Assembly: GCF_949628265.1 (NCBI RefSeq)
Contig: NC_088786.1
Location: 18,683,681 to 18,747,680 of the forward strand
DNA: 64,000 nt
Source: Cloeon dipterum
Taxonomy: Eukaryota > Arthropoda > Insecta > Ephemeroptera > Baetidae
Direction: 5' to 3'
Below the pieces are notes generated by a model. It saw only the letters and a list, made by a program, of their open reading frames with translations, was not told the origin of the DNA and searched no databases. Made by a program: the position numbers and the translations under genes. Position 1 is the first letter of the stretch, and each line of letters begins with the position of its first letter. Of this stretch, positions 9,668 through 22,700 are shown piece after piece.

Positions 9668-11840
9668 ATGCAAGCGGCGATAAACAGTCGGGCTGCGTGT
9701 GTATTTCGTTGTGCGAGGCCAATTTTACTCCAAGGCCGGACGAATTTTGATTGTTCGATGCTGCGCCGTGGGGCCTCCGTCAGGCTCATCGCTCTCCGAC
9801 CGTTCGCATCGCAGGCCCAGGAAAAGGCCGCTGCGAGCAATGGGCCCTGGCCTTACTCCCAGGTCCCTGGGCCCAAAGCGATTCCGTTGCTGGGCAACAA
9901 ATTCCGATTCTTTCCCGGCTTCGGTAAGTGTAATTAATTTTTCACAGAATGAGTTGCAAGTTTTTTTGATTATTTATAGCCAAATATGACTTTACAAATT
10001 TGATCACACTGCACAAGCAGCTGCGCGATGAATTCGGCGACATTGTCAAATTTGGTGGCTTGGAGCCAAGGAGAGATCTGCTTTTCATTTACAAACCAGA
10101 GGATATGGAAACCATGTTCAGGAACGACGGTCCTTGGCCGGAGAGACCCTCTTTTAAGGCACTCCAATACTACAGGGACGTCACGAACAAGGACGTCTTC
10201 CAGGGTCTGTCTGGCGTTCTGGTGGAGTAAGGCCGAAAATTTCAATTTATAAACCGACACCAATTTATTCGTAGTCAAGGTCCAGCGTGGCAAGAAGCGA
10301 GGTCGCAGGTCAATCCAGTCATGATGAAAACCCAAACTGTGCAAATGTATGCCGGGAAAATTGGGGACGTCGCTGAGGACTTTGTCAACATGTAATATTT
10401 TCTAAAAGTATCCCAAAAGTAATTTTGTATCTATATATAGCCTCTGAATTAATATTAGGATCGCTGATATGAGGGACGAGAAAAACGAAGTGCCGGACAC
10501 CTTCAAAAACGAAATTCACAAATGGGCCCTGGAGTGTAAGATAAGGTTATATTCCGAAATAAAAAATAGAATTTATTTTCTCTCATACGTTAGCCATCGC
10601 GCTTGTTGCGTTGGACACGAGGCTGGGGTGCCTGAGGAATAATTTGCCCGACGACTCAGAGCCGCAGAGAATGATAGACTCGGTGCACAAAATGCTGCAA
10701 TGTCTGCACTCCCTTGAGATGGGAAACACAACCCTTTGGACCTTTATATCGACGCCAACCTGGCGAGAATTCGCCTCCACCTTGGATTATTTTACAGCGT
10801 ATTATGCACTTCTATCTTACAGAATGGTTTATATTTTAAATTTTTTCCTTCAGCGTTGCTCTAAAATACGTGAATGAGGCGATTGAGAGGTCGAAAAAAA
10901 TCCCAACGGATGACGGAAATAAGATGAGCGTTGTGGAGCGGTTTTTGAAAAGAGACCCAAATCCAACGAGAGCTGTCATCATGGCGCTGGACATGCTGAT
11001 GGCTGGAGTTGACACGGTTTGATTAAAATAATAACCCTTAAAAATTATAATCAAAATGTGATCCTTTTAGACCTCACATGCCCTTACAAATCTGCTTCTT
11101 CATTTGTCGGCCAACCAGGAAAAGCAAGAGAAGCTATATGAGGAGCTGAAGAGGCTGCTGCCCGACCCCAGCACGCCGATCACCAACGAAATGCTTGACG
11201 AAATGAAGTACATGCGTGCGTGCATCAAAGAAAGTGCCAGACTCATGCCGGTCATAACAGGCAACGCCAGAACGACCCAGAAAGAAGTGGTCCTCTCAAA
11301 TTACGTCATTCCTAAAAATGTACGACTCATTTTTTTTTAATTGTGCAAATAATTATGTCACAAAGTTCTGGCTTTCTGAGAAGTAGTAGGCAAATACATT
11401 AAGAACTCCTGCTAGAAGAACAAAAGCAATTTATTCAATTACCGTGACTAATCTCGAATCGTCAGGTTGATGTTATCATGCCGAACGCTTTAATTTCCCG
11501 CATGGAAAAATACTACAAGGAGCCGGACCAATTCATTCCTGAAAGGTGGATCAGGGGAAGCGACCAGAAGGAGAGCGTCAACCCGTTCGTCACTCTCCCC
11601 TTTGGTCACGGAGCTAGGAAATGCGTGGGTATGCGGTTTGCCTCGCTCGAACTGGAAATGGTGCTTGCCAAGGTGGAGATAATAATGCTGGTGCAATAGC
11701 AATTTAAATAATTCCATGTCATTTAGATGATAAGGCGATTCAAATGGAACTACAACTACGGAGAAATGAAGTACCAAACATTTTTGGTGCACGTACCCAT
11801 GGACCCGCTCAAGTTTCAAGTCACCCAGCGTACCAATTGA
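9668..11840 (+). CDS. Mitochondrial-clan cytochrome P450 (P450-C)
   Basis: Complete nine-exon P450, 544 residues. Exons: 9668-9923, 9980-10226, 10275-10391, 10459-10535, 10594-10798, 10854-11016, 11071-11319, 11466-11672 and 11727-11840 (stop TGA). The N-terminus is long, Arg-rich and lacks acidic residues early on, as expected of a mitochondrial presequence, then VPGPKAIPLLG. The I helix reads AGVDTTSH, the K helix KESAR, then PERW and the haem loop FGHGARKCVG with Cys near residue 491. All introns are short (50-150 bp). Its seventh exon (249 nt) combines what are two exons (170 + 79 nt) in the other three P450s, so the phase-2 intron after the ExxR motif is missing here. A polyadenylation signal follows at 11862. 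It is head-to-head with P450-B and tail-to-head with P450-D. The exact CYP family cannot be settled by eye. Confidence 0.92.
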
Positions 11841-11861
11841 CTCTGTAAGGGGTAATTTAGA

Positions 11862-11867
11862 AATAAA
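11862..11867 (+). terminator. Polyadenylation signal of P450-C
   Basis: A canonical AATAAA occurs 22 bp after the P450-C stop codon, the first such hexamer on plus downstream of the gene. Confidence 0.55.
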
Positions 11868-12389
11868 AACGCAGAGCGAGATTATGGAATCGATGGTCTG
11901 ATAAGGAGTGAGGAGTGTAAGATAAAGGTTCACATCGCAGTTATAGACATTTCATTCTAAAAACTATTTTTAAAAAGTCGACGAAAAATTGTATAATTAG
12001 ACACGTTATATTTTTTTAACTTCTAGCTGTGTTAGAAATCCAGATTGAGTATCAATAAAAAATATTTTCAATACAAAGAAAAACTATTCTTCTTTTCTTA
12101 AATAAAAAATAATTCCCCTTCAGGTTTTCATTGGAACGCATTATTTGCTCTAATCGTATTTATATTCAGCGTGTGTAGGGGGAGCAGCTGCTGCTTTTTA
12201 GCGCGCCAGTCCCCTGCCACTTTTTTATCTTCAATTTGCCGAGATCGCCAGTGTTAGGCTTTTGCGTCGGCCTCATTCACAGTCAGGGCCATTCTGCGTC
12301 ACAGCAGTTAGCGCAGGCCTAAAAAGAGTGCTGACGAGTGGCCGCGTTTGTTGATGTTGTCGCCTCTGAACTGACGAAAAATTTCTAAC
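11868..12389. other. Intergenic region before P450-D
   Basis: AT-rich to about 12170, then a GC-richer stretch (12175-12390) that is the likely promoter and 5'UTR of P450-D. It contains CAGCTGCTGC and an initiator-like CACAGTCAG near 12278-12288. No gene is visible. Confidence 0.4.
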
Positions 12390-15386
12390 ATGAGCCTGAG
12401 GGTGGTGCTGCCCCAGGGAAGACCCTTCAGGCGAAGGGTTTTTTCTACTGTCGCAGCTGCAGCGGACTCTAAACCTGCGGAATGGTTAACGGCCAGACCT
12501 TTCGAAGAGATTCCTGGACCTAAGAAGTTGCCTATTATTGGCACAAAATATATGTTTCTGCCGGGCTTGCGTGAGTTTATAATTGCTTGAATTTCTTGTA
12601 TTTTTATTTTGTTCGAGGTTTGTACCTCAACTGAATGGTAGAGACCTAAATAATCTAATCAGCAAAAACACGCTTTTATCTGTTAAAAATTTATACCGCT
12701 ATATCATAATCTTGCATTAACGTCTCACGCGAACTAATTATTGTGCAATTTATCAACTTGGATGATTCTACTCTGCAAAACGAATTTAGTTAAAAATGCG
12801 ACAGGCATAATAATGCCCCTCACCGTACCATCAATTCTATTTGTTGCGGTGCTCGCAATTTTGGCGCGCGTGAATTGGTTTAATAATAACCTTTCTCCTA
12901 ACTATTCAGCAATATAGTATTATTACTAGCTCTGGTGTGAGCGTAATCCCCTGAACGGATAAAGAATGCAACATGTTGAGCATGAATGCCTAGCGCGTTG
13001 CTCTGCTGCACCCTAACTACTCATGGGTGTTCAAATGATTAAATTTTTATATTCCAATGAAGATTTTTAATTCGAAAATTAGGAAAGTTAAATTTCCACC
13101 TATAGTCTCAACGAAAAATTATTTCTTTTTATTAAAAACTTTCAACCAAAGGACGCGTTTGGTTGTTTGGAAATGCGCAATTGTTCCGCTACTAAGACGA
13201 TATGTGTAGCAAAATAATTTAAGTTATTATTATAAATTTTGTATACTTTGACTCAATCTCCATGCTCATTTCTCGAGTTCGACAACTCTAGCCAACCTTT
13301 TTTTCCTTCGCAGGGAAGTACGACTTTAGCGATTTGACAGAGACTCACAGGGAAATCAGGAAAGATTACGGAGACATTGTGCGCTTCTCCGGCTTGGAGC
13401 CGCGCAGGGACATGGTGATGATCTACAACGCGGATGACGTTGAGACCATCTTCAGAAACGAAGGTATCTGGCCCGAAAGACCCTCGCTGCGGTGCCTGAA
13501 ATACTTCCGGGAGGTTGTCAAGAAAGACTTCTTCAAGGGAGTGGGAGGAATCCTGAATGAGTGAGCACTTTTAGTCGAGACGAACTGTCGAAGTCTCATG
13601 TTTTTGTTCCAGCCAAGGCGAGACGTGGCACAAAAGTCGAACCCTAGTCAATCCTGTGATGATGCAGCCGAAAACGGCGAAGCAGTACGCAGCGGGCATT
13701 GACCAAGTCGCCGAGGACTTCATTTCAAAGTAGATTTTTTCTTTTCCTACCACAACAATTTGAAGAAATTAAATTTTGCTCCTGCCTTAGGATCCCAGGG
13801 TTTAGGGACAGCAAAAGCGAAATGCCAGAAGACTTCAAAAATGAACTGCACAAGTGGGCCCTGGAATGTAAATTTTCCCATCAAATAGATGCTGGGTCTG
13901 TGAATAAATCTCTTATTGCGTGTTCAAGCAATCGCTTTAATTGCCCTGGACACTCGCTTGGGCTGCCTGGACCCCAACTTGAAGGCGGACTCTGTGCCTC
14001 AAAGGATGATTGAGGCAATTCACCAGCTCTTCCACGACATGCACATTTTGGAAGTCAAGAGCATCGTTTGGACCATGATACCGACGCCGACCTTCAAGCG
14101 ATTTTTGAAAAATGCTAGTCTGCTTCTTGAGTATATTAAAAAAAAGTGTTGACCTCAAATAATTGACACCTGGTTATTAGCATCAGCTACAAATACGTCA
14201 TTGAAGCCGTGGAACGAAGCAAAATCAAAAAGGGAGACGAAAGCACCAGCAGCGTGTTGGAAAAATTCTTGGAAAGAGATCCAAATCCCACAAGAGCCAT
14301 CGTGATGGCTCTTGACATGCTCTTTGCCGGAGTTGACACGGTAAATAAATAATGTCATAATCATGTTCGCTATATACATTTTAAACCAGACATCCCACGC
14401 CTTGACGAATGTTTTGCTGCATCTCTCCGAAAACAAAGACAAGCAGGAGCTGCTTTACCAGGAAATGAGGAAGTTTCTGCCTGAGGTCAACACCCCTATC
14501 ACCTACGAGATGCTAAGCGATATGAAATATTTGCAGGCTTGCATCAAAGAATCCATGAGGTAAGCATTTTGAGACTAAAAACTGGTTTTTAAGCCGTGCT
14601 CAATTTACAGAATTCAACCAGTAGCTCAAGGAAACGCGAGGACCACCCATCAGGAGATCGTCCTCTCCGGCTACAGGGTCCCGAAAAACGTAAGAATATT
14701 ACTAATTCCTCCCACGAAAGGTCATTCAATTTTTACCGAACAGGTTGACGTCGTCCTGGCGCATGGATTGTTGTCCTTGTTGGAAAAGTACTACCCGCAA
14801 CCGAAAAAATTTATCCCTGAGAGGTGGATTAGAGGCGGAGAACAGGCGGAAAAAATGCACCCATTCGTCACTTTGCCCTTCGGCCACGGCGCTAGAAAGT
14901 GCGTCGGCATGAGGTTTGCTAAAATGGAGCTGGAAATGATGCTTGCCAAGGTGAGATTCATCCCTAATGGATTCAGAAATTTATACAAATGGGAAACACG
15001 TTTGATTCGCATGAATGTCACTAAAAAAATGTGCTCACCATGAGATGGATTTTTTTTAAAATCGTATCTCGGTTGAAACTGAAAATTTTTGTTGTGGGCC
15101 TCAATTTCACAGGGAGAAAAAATTTTCAGTCTCAGCTGAAATTAAATATTTAGATCTAATGGTGAGATTTAATTAAGTGGCATCCGTTAAAATTTAGATG
15201 GTCAACTATAGAGTGTTCTAAACTAAAATTCGGCAAATATTCTCATGTTTAAAATATTAACTCTGATTCGTTTTGTAGATGATCCGGCGTTACCACTGGG
15301 ACTACAAATATGGGCCGATGCGATATGAGACGACTTTGATTACCGGACCGGCTGATCCTTTGAAATTTGCAGTTACCGATCGGTGA
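12390..15386 (+). CDS. Mitochondrial-clan cytochrome P450 (P450-D)
   Basis: Complete ten-exon P450, 515 residues. Exons: 12390-12570, 13314-13560, 13613-13729, 13791-13867, 13929-14130, 14181-14340, 14390-14559, 14611-14689, 14744-14950 and 15279-15386 (stop TGA). The N-terminus is Arg-rich with few acidic residues (mitochondrial presequence), then IPGPKKLPIIG. The I helix reads AGVDTTSH, the K helix KESMR, then PERW and FGHGARKCVG with the haem Cys near residue 464. Intron 1 (12571-13313) is long and AT-rich. The last intron carries a small inverted-repeat element. It keeps the post-ExxR intron that P450-C lacks. Its sequence is more diverged from A/B than those are from each other. A candidate poly(A) signal is at 15666. 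Probable mitochondrial monooxygenase; substrate unknown. Confidence 0.92.
15034..15166. repeat. Small terminal-inverted-repeat element in P450-D last intron
   Basis: The left end (15034-15046) and right end (15154-15166) are 13-bp near-perfect inverted repeats (CTCACCAT-AGAT, one mismatch). Internally there is a second palindromic pair around GAAAATTTTT and AAATTTTCAGTCTCAG. A related arrangement occurs at 35729-35845. No target-site duplication is obvious. It looks like a non-autonomous MITE. Confidence 0.5.
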
Positions 15387-16775
15387 GATAATTTCTGCTG
15401 AAGAATCAATATGTTGCCTGAAAAAACGACCGGGTTTTTACAAACAAAATGAAAAACCAAGTGCACCTGCTTTTCAAGAAATTTTCGCTGTATTATTTAC
15501 AATTTGATACATAAATTATATCCATGGAGAAGGTGAACATTCGAATGATGTACATGATATGTTGAAATCCAAAGAAACGGCGGTAAAAATCAGAATCGGT
15601 CAAGAGTAAAAGGTTCCACTCTGAGCAATGTCAATCGAAAAAATAAGATCATTCCAGAGTCGAGGAATAAAATGCAAAAGAAACTGCCACAACTGTCTCG
15701 TAAAATAAATCTAAAATCGCAAAATATGTACGAAATTTAGAAAGGTACGGGCAACGTGCGAATCACAAATCTGATTTTTATACATCTTGCCTTGAGAATG
15801 ACCGCTTGTTTACTAAATTGTGCAACACTTTGAATTTATCACATTCATTTAATCGATAAGTTAATTCTGTGATAAGAATTTAGCTCTTCTCGCACGCAAC
15901 GGACTATGTATATGTCAATAAAAAAGAATAATAATAAAATTTATGGCATTTTACAATGAGAAAACATGTTTAACACGGTACATTTTTATCGTCTATTCTT
16001 ACGTGCTATGATAGATTTATCTTATTTTTGGCATTTGCGAATCTTACATAAATACAGTGTGTGTATATGCATAAGTAACCTAAATCACATTTAGTGTGTG
16101 TAGCATACTCGTCTAATTAATCCTTTCGCGAAAAGTTATTCCTCAATTGCTAGCGAGGAAAACGAACAGAAAATTAATCAAAATCGGAATACATTGCGGG
16201 ACATAGGAACATTAAAATTTCTCATCGTCGGTACAACTTTTCAGGATTATAGCTATTTACTCTCTCGTGTATGTACACACATATTTAAAGCATCACTATG
16301 TTTCTTTTTTAAATTCACTTTGCTAAATATTGGATTGCACGATCAATTTCAAGACATTTAAGTTCTAAGCTGGAATTCAAATTGTCAAAGGGCTATTGTC
16401 TGGCCCGAAAATTGGAATTCGCTCCTAAAAATCAGCGTTTCTGAACGGCCAGACTCTAACAGTCGCCATTTTCAATAGCTCTGCGCGACGGGAACGAAAT
16501 TGTGACTAATAAGCCCACGGTTCGTATCGGGCGACCACGTCCTTGTGTTTTTTTCTTTGCCGAACCCTTAAGATTAGAGGTTTAACATCGGAAACAACGA
16601 TTATTGTTAAGTCTTGGGTGATTGAATACAAGCAAGCTTCCCTTTCTTTACGATTCTCCCTACCCTTTCCTCCATTTCTGGTCAGCGATCTTCCGATGGA
16701 AAATATTTTATGCGTTTTCTTATCACAAGAAATCTAAATCTCTCCGCTAAAAATTGGCGCGAAAGGAAAAAATTA
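15387..16775. other. Intergenic, P450-D 3' region and Sos 3'UTR side
   Basis: AT-rich sequence between the plus-strand P450-D and the minus-strand Sos, which converge. An AATAAA at 15666-15671 (plus) may end P450-D. No convincing coding frame or RNA gene was seen. Confidence 0.4.
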
Positions 16776-19700
16776 CTATCTCGGGATATTGTGCTCTGTG
16801 AACGGAAACATCGACGGCTTGTAGGGCCTAGGGGGCAGTTGGGGACCAGAGTTCCTGCCTGCTGATATGCTCTGACCTGAAACACTTTTTGGAGAGGGCA
16901 CGAGGTGAGGGGAAGGCGAGCCGCGGACGCTGTCCGGAGATCGCTGCGGAGGCAAAATGAACGGCGGCGAGCTTGACTCCAGGGGTGCGTAGCTGTTGTT
17001 CCATCGCTCGTGGATTGAATGGCGGCCTGTGAAAAACTTTAAATTAACTCTCATCAAATCAAAAACGTCCACTGTGAGCTACGCAGACAAAAAAGATTTG
17101 AATTCTCCAATCAGAAAGGTCCTCAGTGGTTGAACAGCTGGCGCAACAGTCCATTATTTACACTATCCCGTTACCGCGATTTCAGATTCTAGGGTTGCAT
17201 AACACCCGCAAGTTAAAAATACACGATGTGCAATGTTTTTTTTATTTTAACAATATCTTGCAGGCAATAGCTGCACTTACATTTATCAATAAATTCAGTT
17301 GATCCTGTGATTGTTCTTCTTGATAAATTTTAAATTTCTTGTCACAGCCATAGATACAAATGGGATATTTCCATTTCCATCTGGGGAATTGTTCGAATTT
17401 TAAAATATTTTCAATTTTTAATTGGTCAACCTCCCGCGCGAATGGGTAAAATTTAAATATTAACATCAATGTAGCATAATTTTCTAACCTAAATTATATC
17501 TGATGTTTAGTTTTAATAAAATGTCATTCGAAGTTGTGATTGGACTTACTTTGGTCTTGGACGTGGTTGGCGTGGCTGATTTCGTTGGCGGAGACGCGGC
17601 GCCTGGGCTGCGTGACGGGGGGCAGCGGCGTGGGCACGATGGGCAGCATGTCCATGGTGGAGTTGCGCCGCTGCAGCAGACTAGTAGATTCGGCCCCCGG
17701 CGACGTCGGGAAGTCCATGGGAGATCGGTGCGCCGGTCGAGGCATCGTTCCACCCCCGCCCAGACTGAGGTCCCGCCGCGGGGGCAGCGGGGGTGGCGAT
17801 GAGCTCTCACGAGGGGGCAGCACGGGCGCGTCTGGCGCTTGCCGCGACTGCGAAATTTGCCCAATTAAACACGGAATTCTTTATATAAAAATAAGAAAAG
17901 ACACATTAGACTTTACATGTGATATTTAAAACAAAAGACAGAAGAAATTTAACAGTTGGGTTCTTTCAAATTTGATTCGGTTTTATCCTCCAAAAAATCA
18001 CAAACTGAATAAGTTATTAAATTAAATAAATAGCGCGATTTTCTAGAGCATTAATTTTTTTAATTGAAAAAATCAATTTCCCAGATATAATTATCATTTC
18101 CTAGCCATTAATAAAAATCAAAAGAAAAACAACAAATAAATAATTTTAATATATCTTCTCAATTTAGACATTTTTCTCTTCAATAAAACCAACGCCTTTT
18201 TGTAATTAAAATCATAAAGTTGTACCAAGTTAAAAAATATTTCGATTCCATAAATAGCAAAAGCGAAGTTTTCAACTTACTTGCACGTTTTTGTTGGGGT
18301 TGGGCGATTCGCTGATAGAGTTTTCACGTCTTCGGCGTGGCGGCAGGGGCGGAGGAGGGTTGCTTGACGGCGGCGGCATTTGCGAATGCGACAGAGGAAT
18401 GGGCGGCGCGTCCACGGCTGCCGGAGACGTCGCGATGCTCGAGCTGGGTGAAATGTTGGAGGCGGTCGACGCGGCACCAGGGGACAGGTTTCCGCTCGGC
18501 AGAGTCACCCCTGCGAAAAAAATAAAGGCAGTCGAAATTACCTTTGCAGTAGGAACGATTGGGTTAATTTGGAAATGCGTAGACTAATTTTTGACGTGCA
18601 GATAATCCTTTAGGCAAAGAAAAGTGATATATTGTTGCAACAATTTGTAGTAATTATGCCCTATACCAATGCATTTTTAATGGGCTATGATTTATCACAT
18701 GAAAATTTACTGTTCCAAACATTTTCTAACAGACGTTTTCTGGGAAAATCGCGAGCACAAACGTAACGACTTATAGTAGTTTCAATTTTTTCTTAAATAG
18801 TTTTCATAAAATAAAGCTTTATTTAGGCAATATTAATTTTTTTAGTGGGTTGCATAACTTGCTGGTGCTGCTGGTAAAGCATAGCTGTTTTTTTATTTCG
18901 GCATGTCTGGGAGGGAGATTTTTACATGTCAAAAATTGAAACCTCTATCAGCTTGCCAAATTTGTCATGTTTTTTGCTGTAGTAATCATTACTGCTGAAT
19001 CATTATTACAAGCCAAACTTGTGCCCTTCATGAAAATCAATGAATGGGGCAAAATAGCCCTACAGAACCATAATAATATTAATCAATTAGAAACGGATAT
19101 TCGGCTAGAAAAATATTTTTAAAACGGATATATTTTGGTTATTCAGATTACAATTTCCTAAAAAATGGTTTGACAGGTAAAAAAATGCTGCCATTAATTT
19201 GTCTGAATTGGCTAGAATTGAATTGATCACATATTAATATTTTTCTTTAAAATAAAAGGAATACAAATCAATACAAAGAGTTTATGTGTGTACTAACCAG
19301 TCTGGCCAATTATAATGGGAGCAAAGACGCTGAAGTCAGAGGAGCTGTTGGGTCCGGTAGGGGTAATGGGTGAGCAAGTGGACATGGATGGCGTGCGTGG
19401 CGTGTCTTCGCCGTTGTCGTTCAGTCTTCGGACAGGGGGCAATGGATTTGGGTACGTCCGGCCAGGCAAGTTCTTCGGCTTGATACCAGGCGATTTCAGG
19501 TTCAAATCGGGCCATTTCCGCGGCTACAAATTTCCCAGGTTAATTTGACAATACATTAGGAAAAGCGTCACTTACAAATCTTGGAAGTTGCTTGCAAGCT
19601 CGCGGTTCAAGCTCCAGCGACTTATTGTACAGGTAAGTACTGACGTCGTGTTCTCTTTGATCACCGAAAGGGTCTAACGTCTCTAAAAAGTTCTGTTGAA

Positions 19701-22700
19701 TTGCAAAGTGTCATGAGAATATTCAATCAAATAACAATTTTGTTGCAAAACACGCACTCTGATTTTCTGCTCAACTTTCAAGCAGTAGGGCTGGTTTTGA
19801 TACTGTTGAATCTCGCCGGTGATCTCGGCAACCTTCCTTCGTTTGTTGAAATTGATAAGCTCTGGGGCGTTTGGCAAGTAGTCGGGGTTTCCCTCCTCGA
19901 TGTGAAGAATGTTGGTGAGGTACATTCCTGCAATTAATTGAAGTAAACCATGGAAATATATGAATAGGGTAAAGGCACTCATACCTAAAAAGGGCACGCA
20001 TGGGGGGTTGATTGAGCGCAACTTCTCCTGGTACTTGCGAAAGTGGTCACTGTTCAGCTCACGCGCTTCCTCCATTGCCTTCTTCAGATTCGTTGGGATA
20101 GCCTGAAGCAATGCCAAATTGGTGTCTTTTGTTTTCGAGCTCTTTTAACTCAATTCATTTTATTTTTTTTCCAATACAGTTAAAAAAATTAGTTGTAATC
20201 CCATTTGATAGTTCAGTCTAATATGTCTGAAGGAGATATTTTCTACCGTCTTACAGAGATTAAAATTAGATGAAGATTTGCTAATGGAAAATTGTCCGTC
20301 ATTCTCGGTTTTCGAGTTATACACATTCAAATTTCAGATTTTATCAAACACAATAGATTAGTAGCAAAGAGCACCATTATTTTCAGTTTAAAATGTGTAC
20401 TCCCTTTTTGAGATGAAGTTGAGTTGGTCATATCCCAAATTTTGAAATAGTCCTTCCCATTTTTTAAATTTTACCATCGATTTTTTAAGATAATATAACT
20501 GGATGAACTTTTACAAAACCGTTTTAAATATTATTTTATCCTGAGAGAAATACTAACCTGGTAAGACATTTTGAGGCGGAAGACTGAGGCAGAGCCCATG
20601 GCAGAGACAACAGCGAGGACGCCGTTGAAATTGTTTAGCTCTTGCATCACCATCATGATCTCGATGATGCGAGACATGACCGCCACCCGCTCCTCAAAGT
20701 TCTCTGTCTCAATGATTGACTTCTCAAGCCAGAATGTGAAGTTAGTTGTGTGCCGCATCATCTTCAGCAGGTTCGGAGAGGTTTTCTCTTTGTCCTTCTT
20801 GGTCCACACAGCGCCGACAAGCTCAGACGGTTTTACAGCCCTGTACAGCTCAAAGTGCAGCAGTGTCAGCTGCCTGGCTATTTCTATTGGATGAAGCTGA
20901 AGAAAAATCGAAAACGCGGGAATTTTATAAAAGTTTCCATTTTATTTGCAAAATGGGAGGAAAAATCGACCTACAAAGAACAGTGACGTAATTTTAATTA
21001 AATTATTAAGAGTTAAATTATCATATCCGAATTTTTAGGAGCAATACAATTATTAATATTACAGTTAAAATTCTTAAAAATTTATGAAAGATTCAATTTA
21101 ATGGATTTCAATTCTAAAAATCTTACATGTAAAAAATTTACAATGCAAGTTTCTTGCTTTGTGAAAACAATTATTTTGGTTGACGTTTTTTTTTCATCTG
21201 GCCTCTGAGCCAAGAAAATAAATCAATACAAACTTACAGTTAAAACAGTCCACTCATATTCAGGGCACTGAATATGCTGCTCAATCGGTGGAGGAGAGCG
21301 GTCAAAGTTAAATGTTATTTCTCTCTGTTGGTCTTGAGGATCGCTCTGAAAATTAATTACGTTTACCACACCATTTGAGAAAAATATGGTGGTAATCGTT
21401 GACTCTAGTTGAAAATAGCTTACCTTTCTTTGCACGATTTTCAGAACGGAATCAACCCACTTGCGCATTGATTTTGACGTCACAGAATCGAGAAACTCGT
21501 GTAGCGCCCGAAGGACGTCAGGATCTCTTTCAAAGTCATAAAAGTGGTGGTCAACCCAGTGACGAAGCACGTTTAAAACCCTGAACTGAACCGGCTGCGT
21601 GAATTCCTAAAAATTATCAAATCAAATAAATTATAAAATCCAGATAATAAATAGATTTCGCATACTTTTCGATATCTTTTCCAGTCTTCTCTCTGAGAGT
21701 TTTTTAGCGTCTTTTCCCCATCAGACGTGTTTTCTTCAAACACTTGTGACGGGTCAGGAATGTTGAATCTCTCAACTAAGAGAGAAAGCAGTTCCTGAAA
21801 AAAATATAATTAAGTCAGGCGACTCAATGGCAGTCTAATTTAAAACGTTACCTGAGGCGAGCAAAAACTGCGGAAGGTGGTGAGGAAGGTGCGCACGAAC
21901 ATTGGGTCTGAGTAGATGTGGTAAGTGAGCCGCTCAACCAACTTGTACAGCGTTGCACCTTTGATCAGAGGAACGCCGTTGCTCTCGCGCTCCTCCAGCA
22001 CAATGTTGGTCGTTGAGTCAGACTCTGCGAACTTGTAAATGCTTGGCAACGGCAGTCTCAGTGGATGCTTCTTCTCCTCGTCCAGCAAAATCGAATCAAG
22101 CGTTCTCTCTAGCATGCTGGAAAAAATGCATTACAATTGTAAAGATATTCTACAAAAACTTTAATTTGTGCAGTAGGTGCAATACTCCCACAAATTTTTA
22201 AAAAAGTACGGGTTTATTCAGAAAAGTTCTGCATCAATAAAAATTTGTAAATATGGCCAAATTTTTTGTCAAACTCCCGTCTAAATCGGCTCAGGAGAAC
22301 CAACTAATTTGCACATTAAAGTCTAAAATGCAGTCCTACAATTATTAAATGGCTAAAAATGTCCAATAAAATTTGGAGTTTTTTACTGCAAAAGTTCAAA
22401 TAATGCACGCCACAAAACATCATTTAAGTAAAAAAAAAAAAACAACTCACCTCTTAGTATTGAGCATTACGAGATCAGCCATCCAATTGTTCTTATCTTC
22501 TAGTGACTTGGACATGAGGATGACGCTCGGTTGGCTCCTTGGAGCAATCTCGAACGCATATTTGTATTCTAAAAGAGCGAGCATTGCAATTATAAAGGAG
22601 GATAATTTGCAGAAGCACTCACCGTCTGTGTCATCCTTGTCATGAATCTCTACCCTACGTATGTGAAACTTTTCTTTCATCCTAAACTCTCCGGCCACTG

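Noticed and set aside
17540-17929. Plus-strand frames opposite the proline-rich Sos tail
   Set aside because: GC-rich antisense shadows of a well-supported exon.
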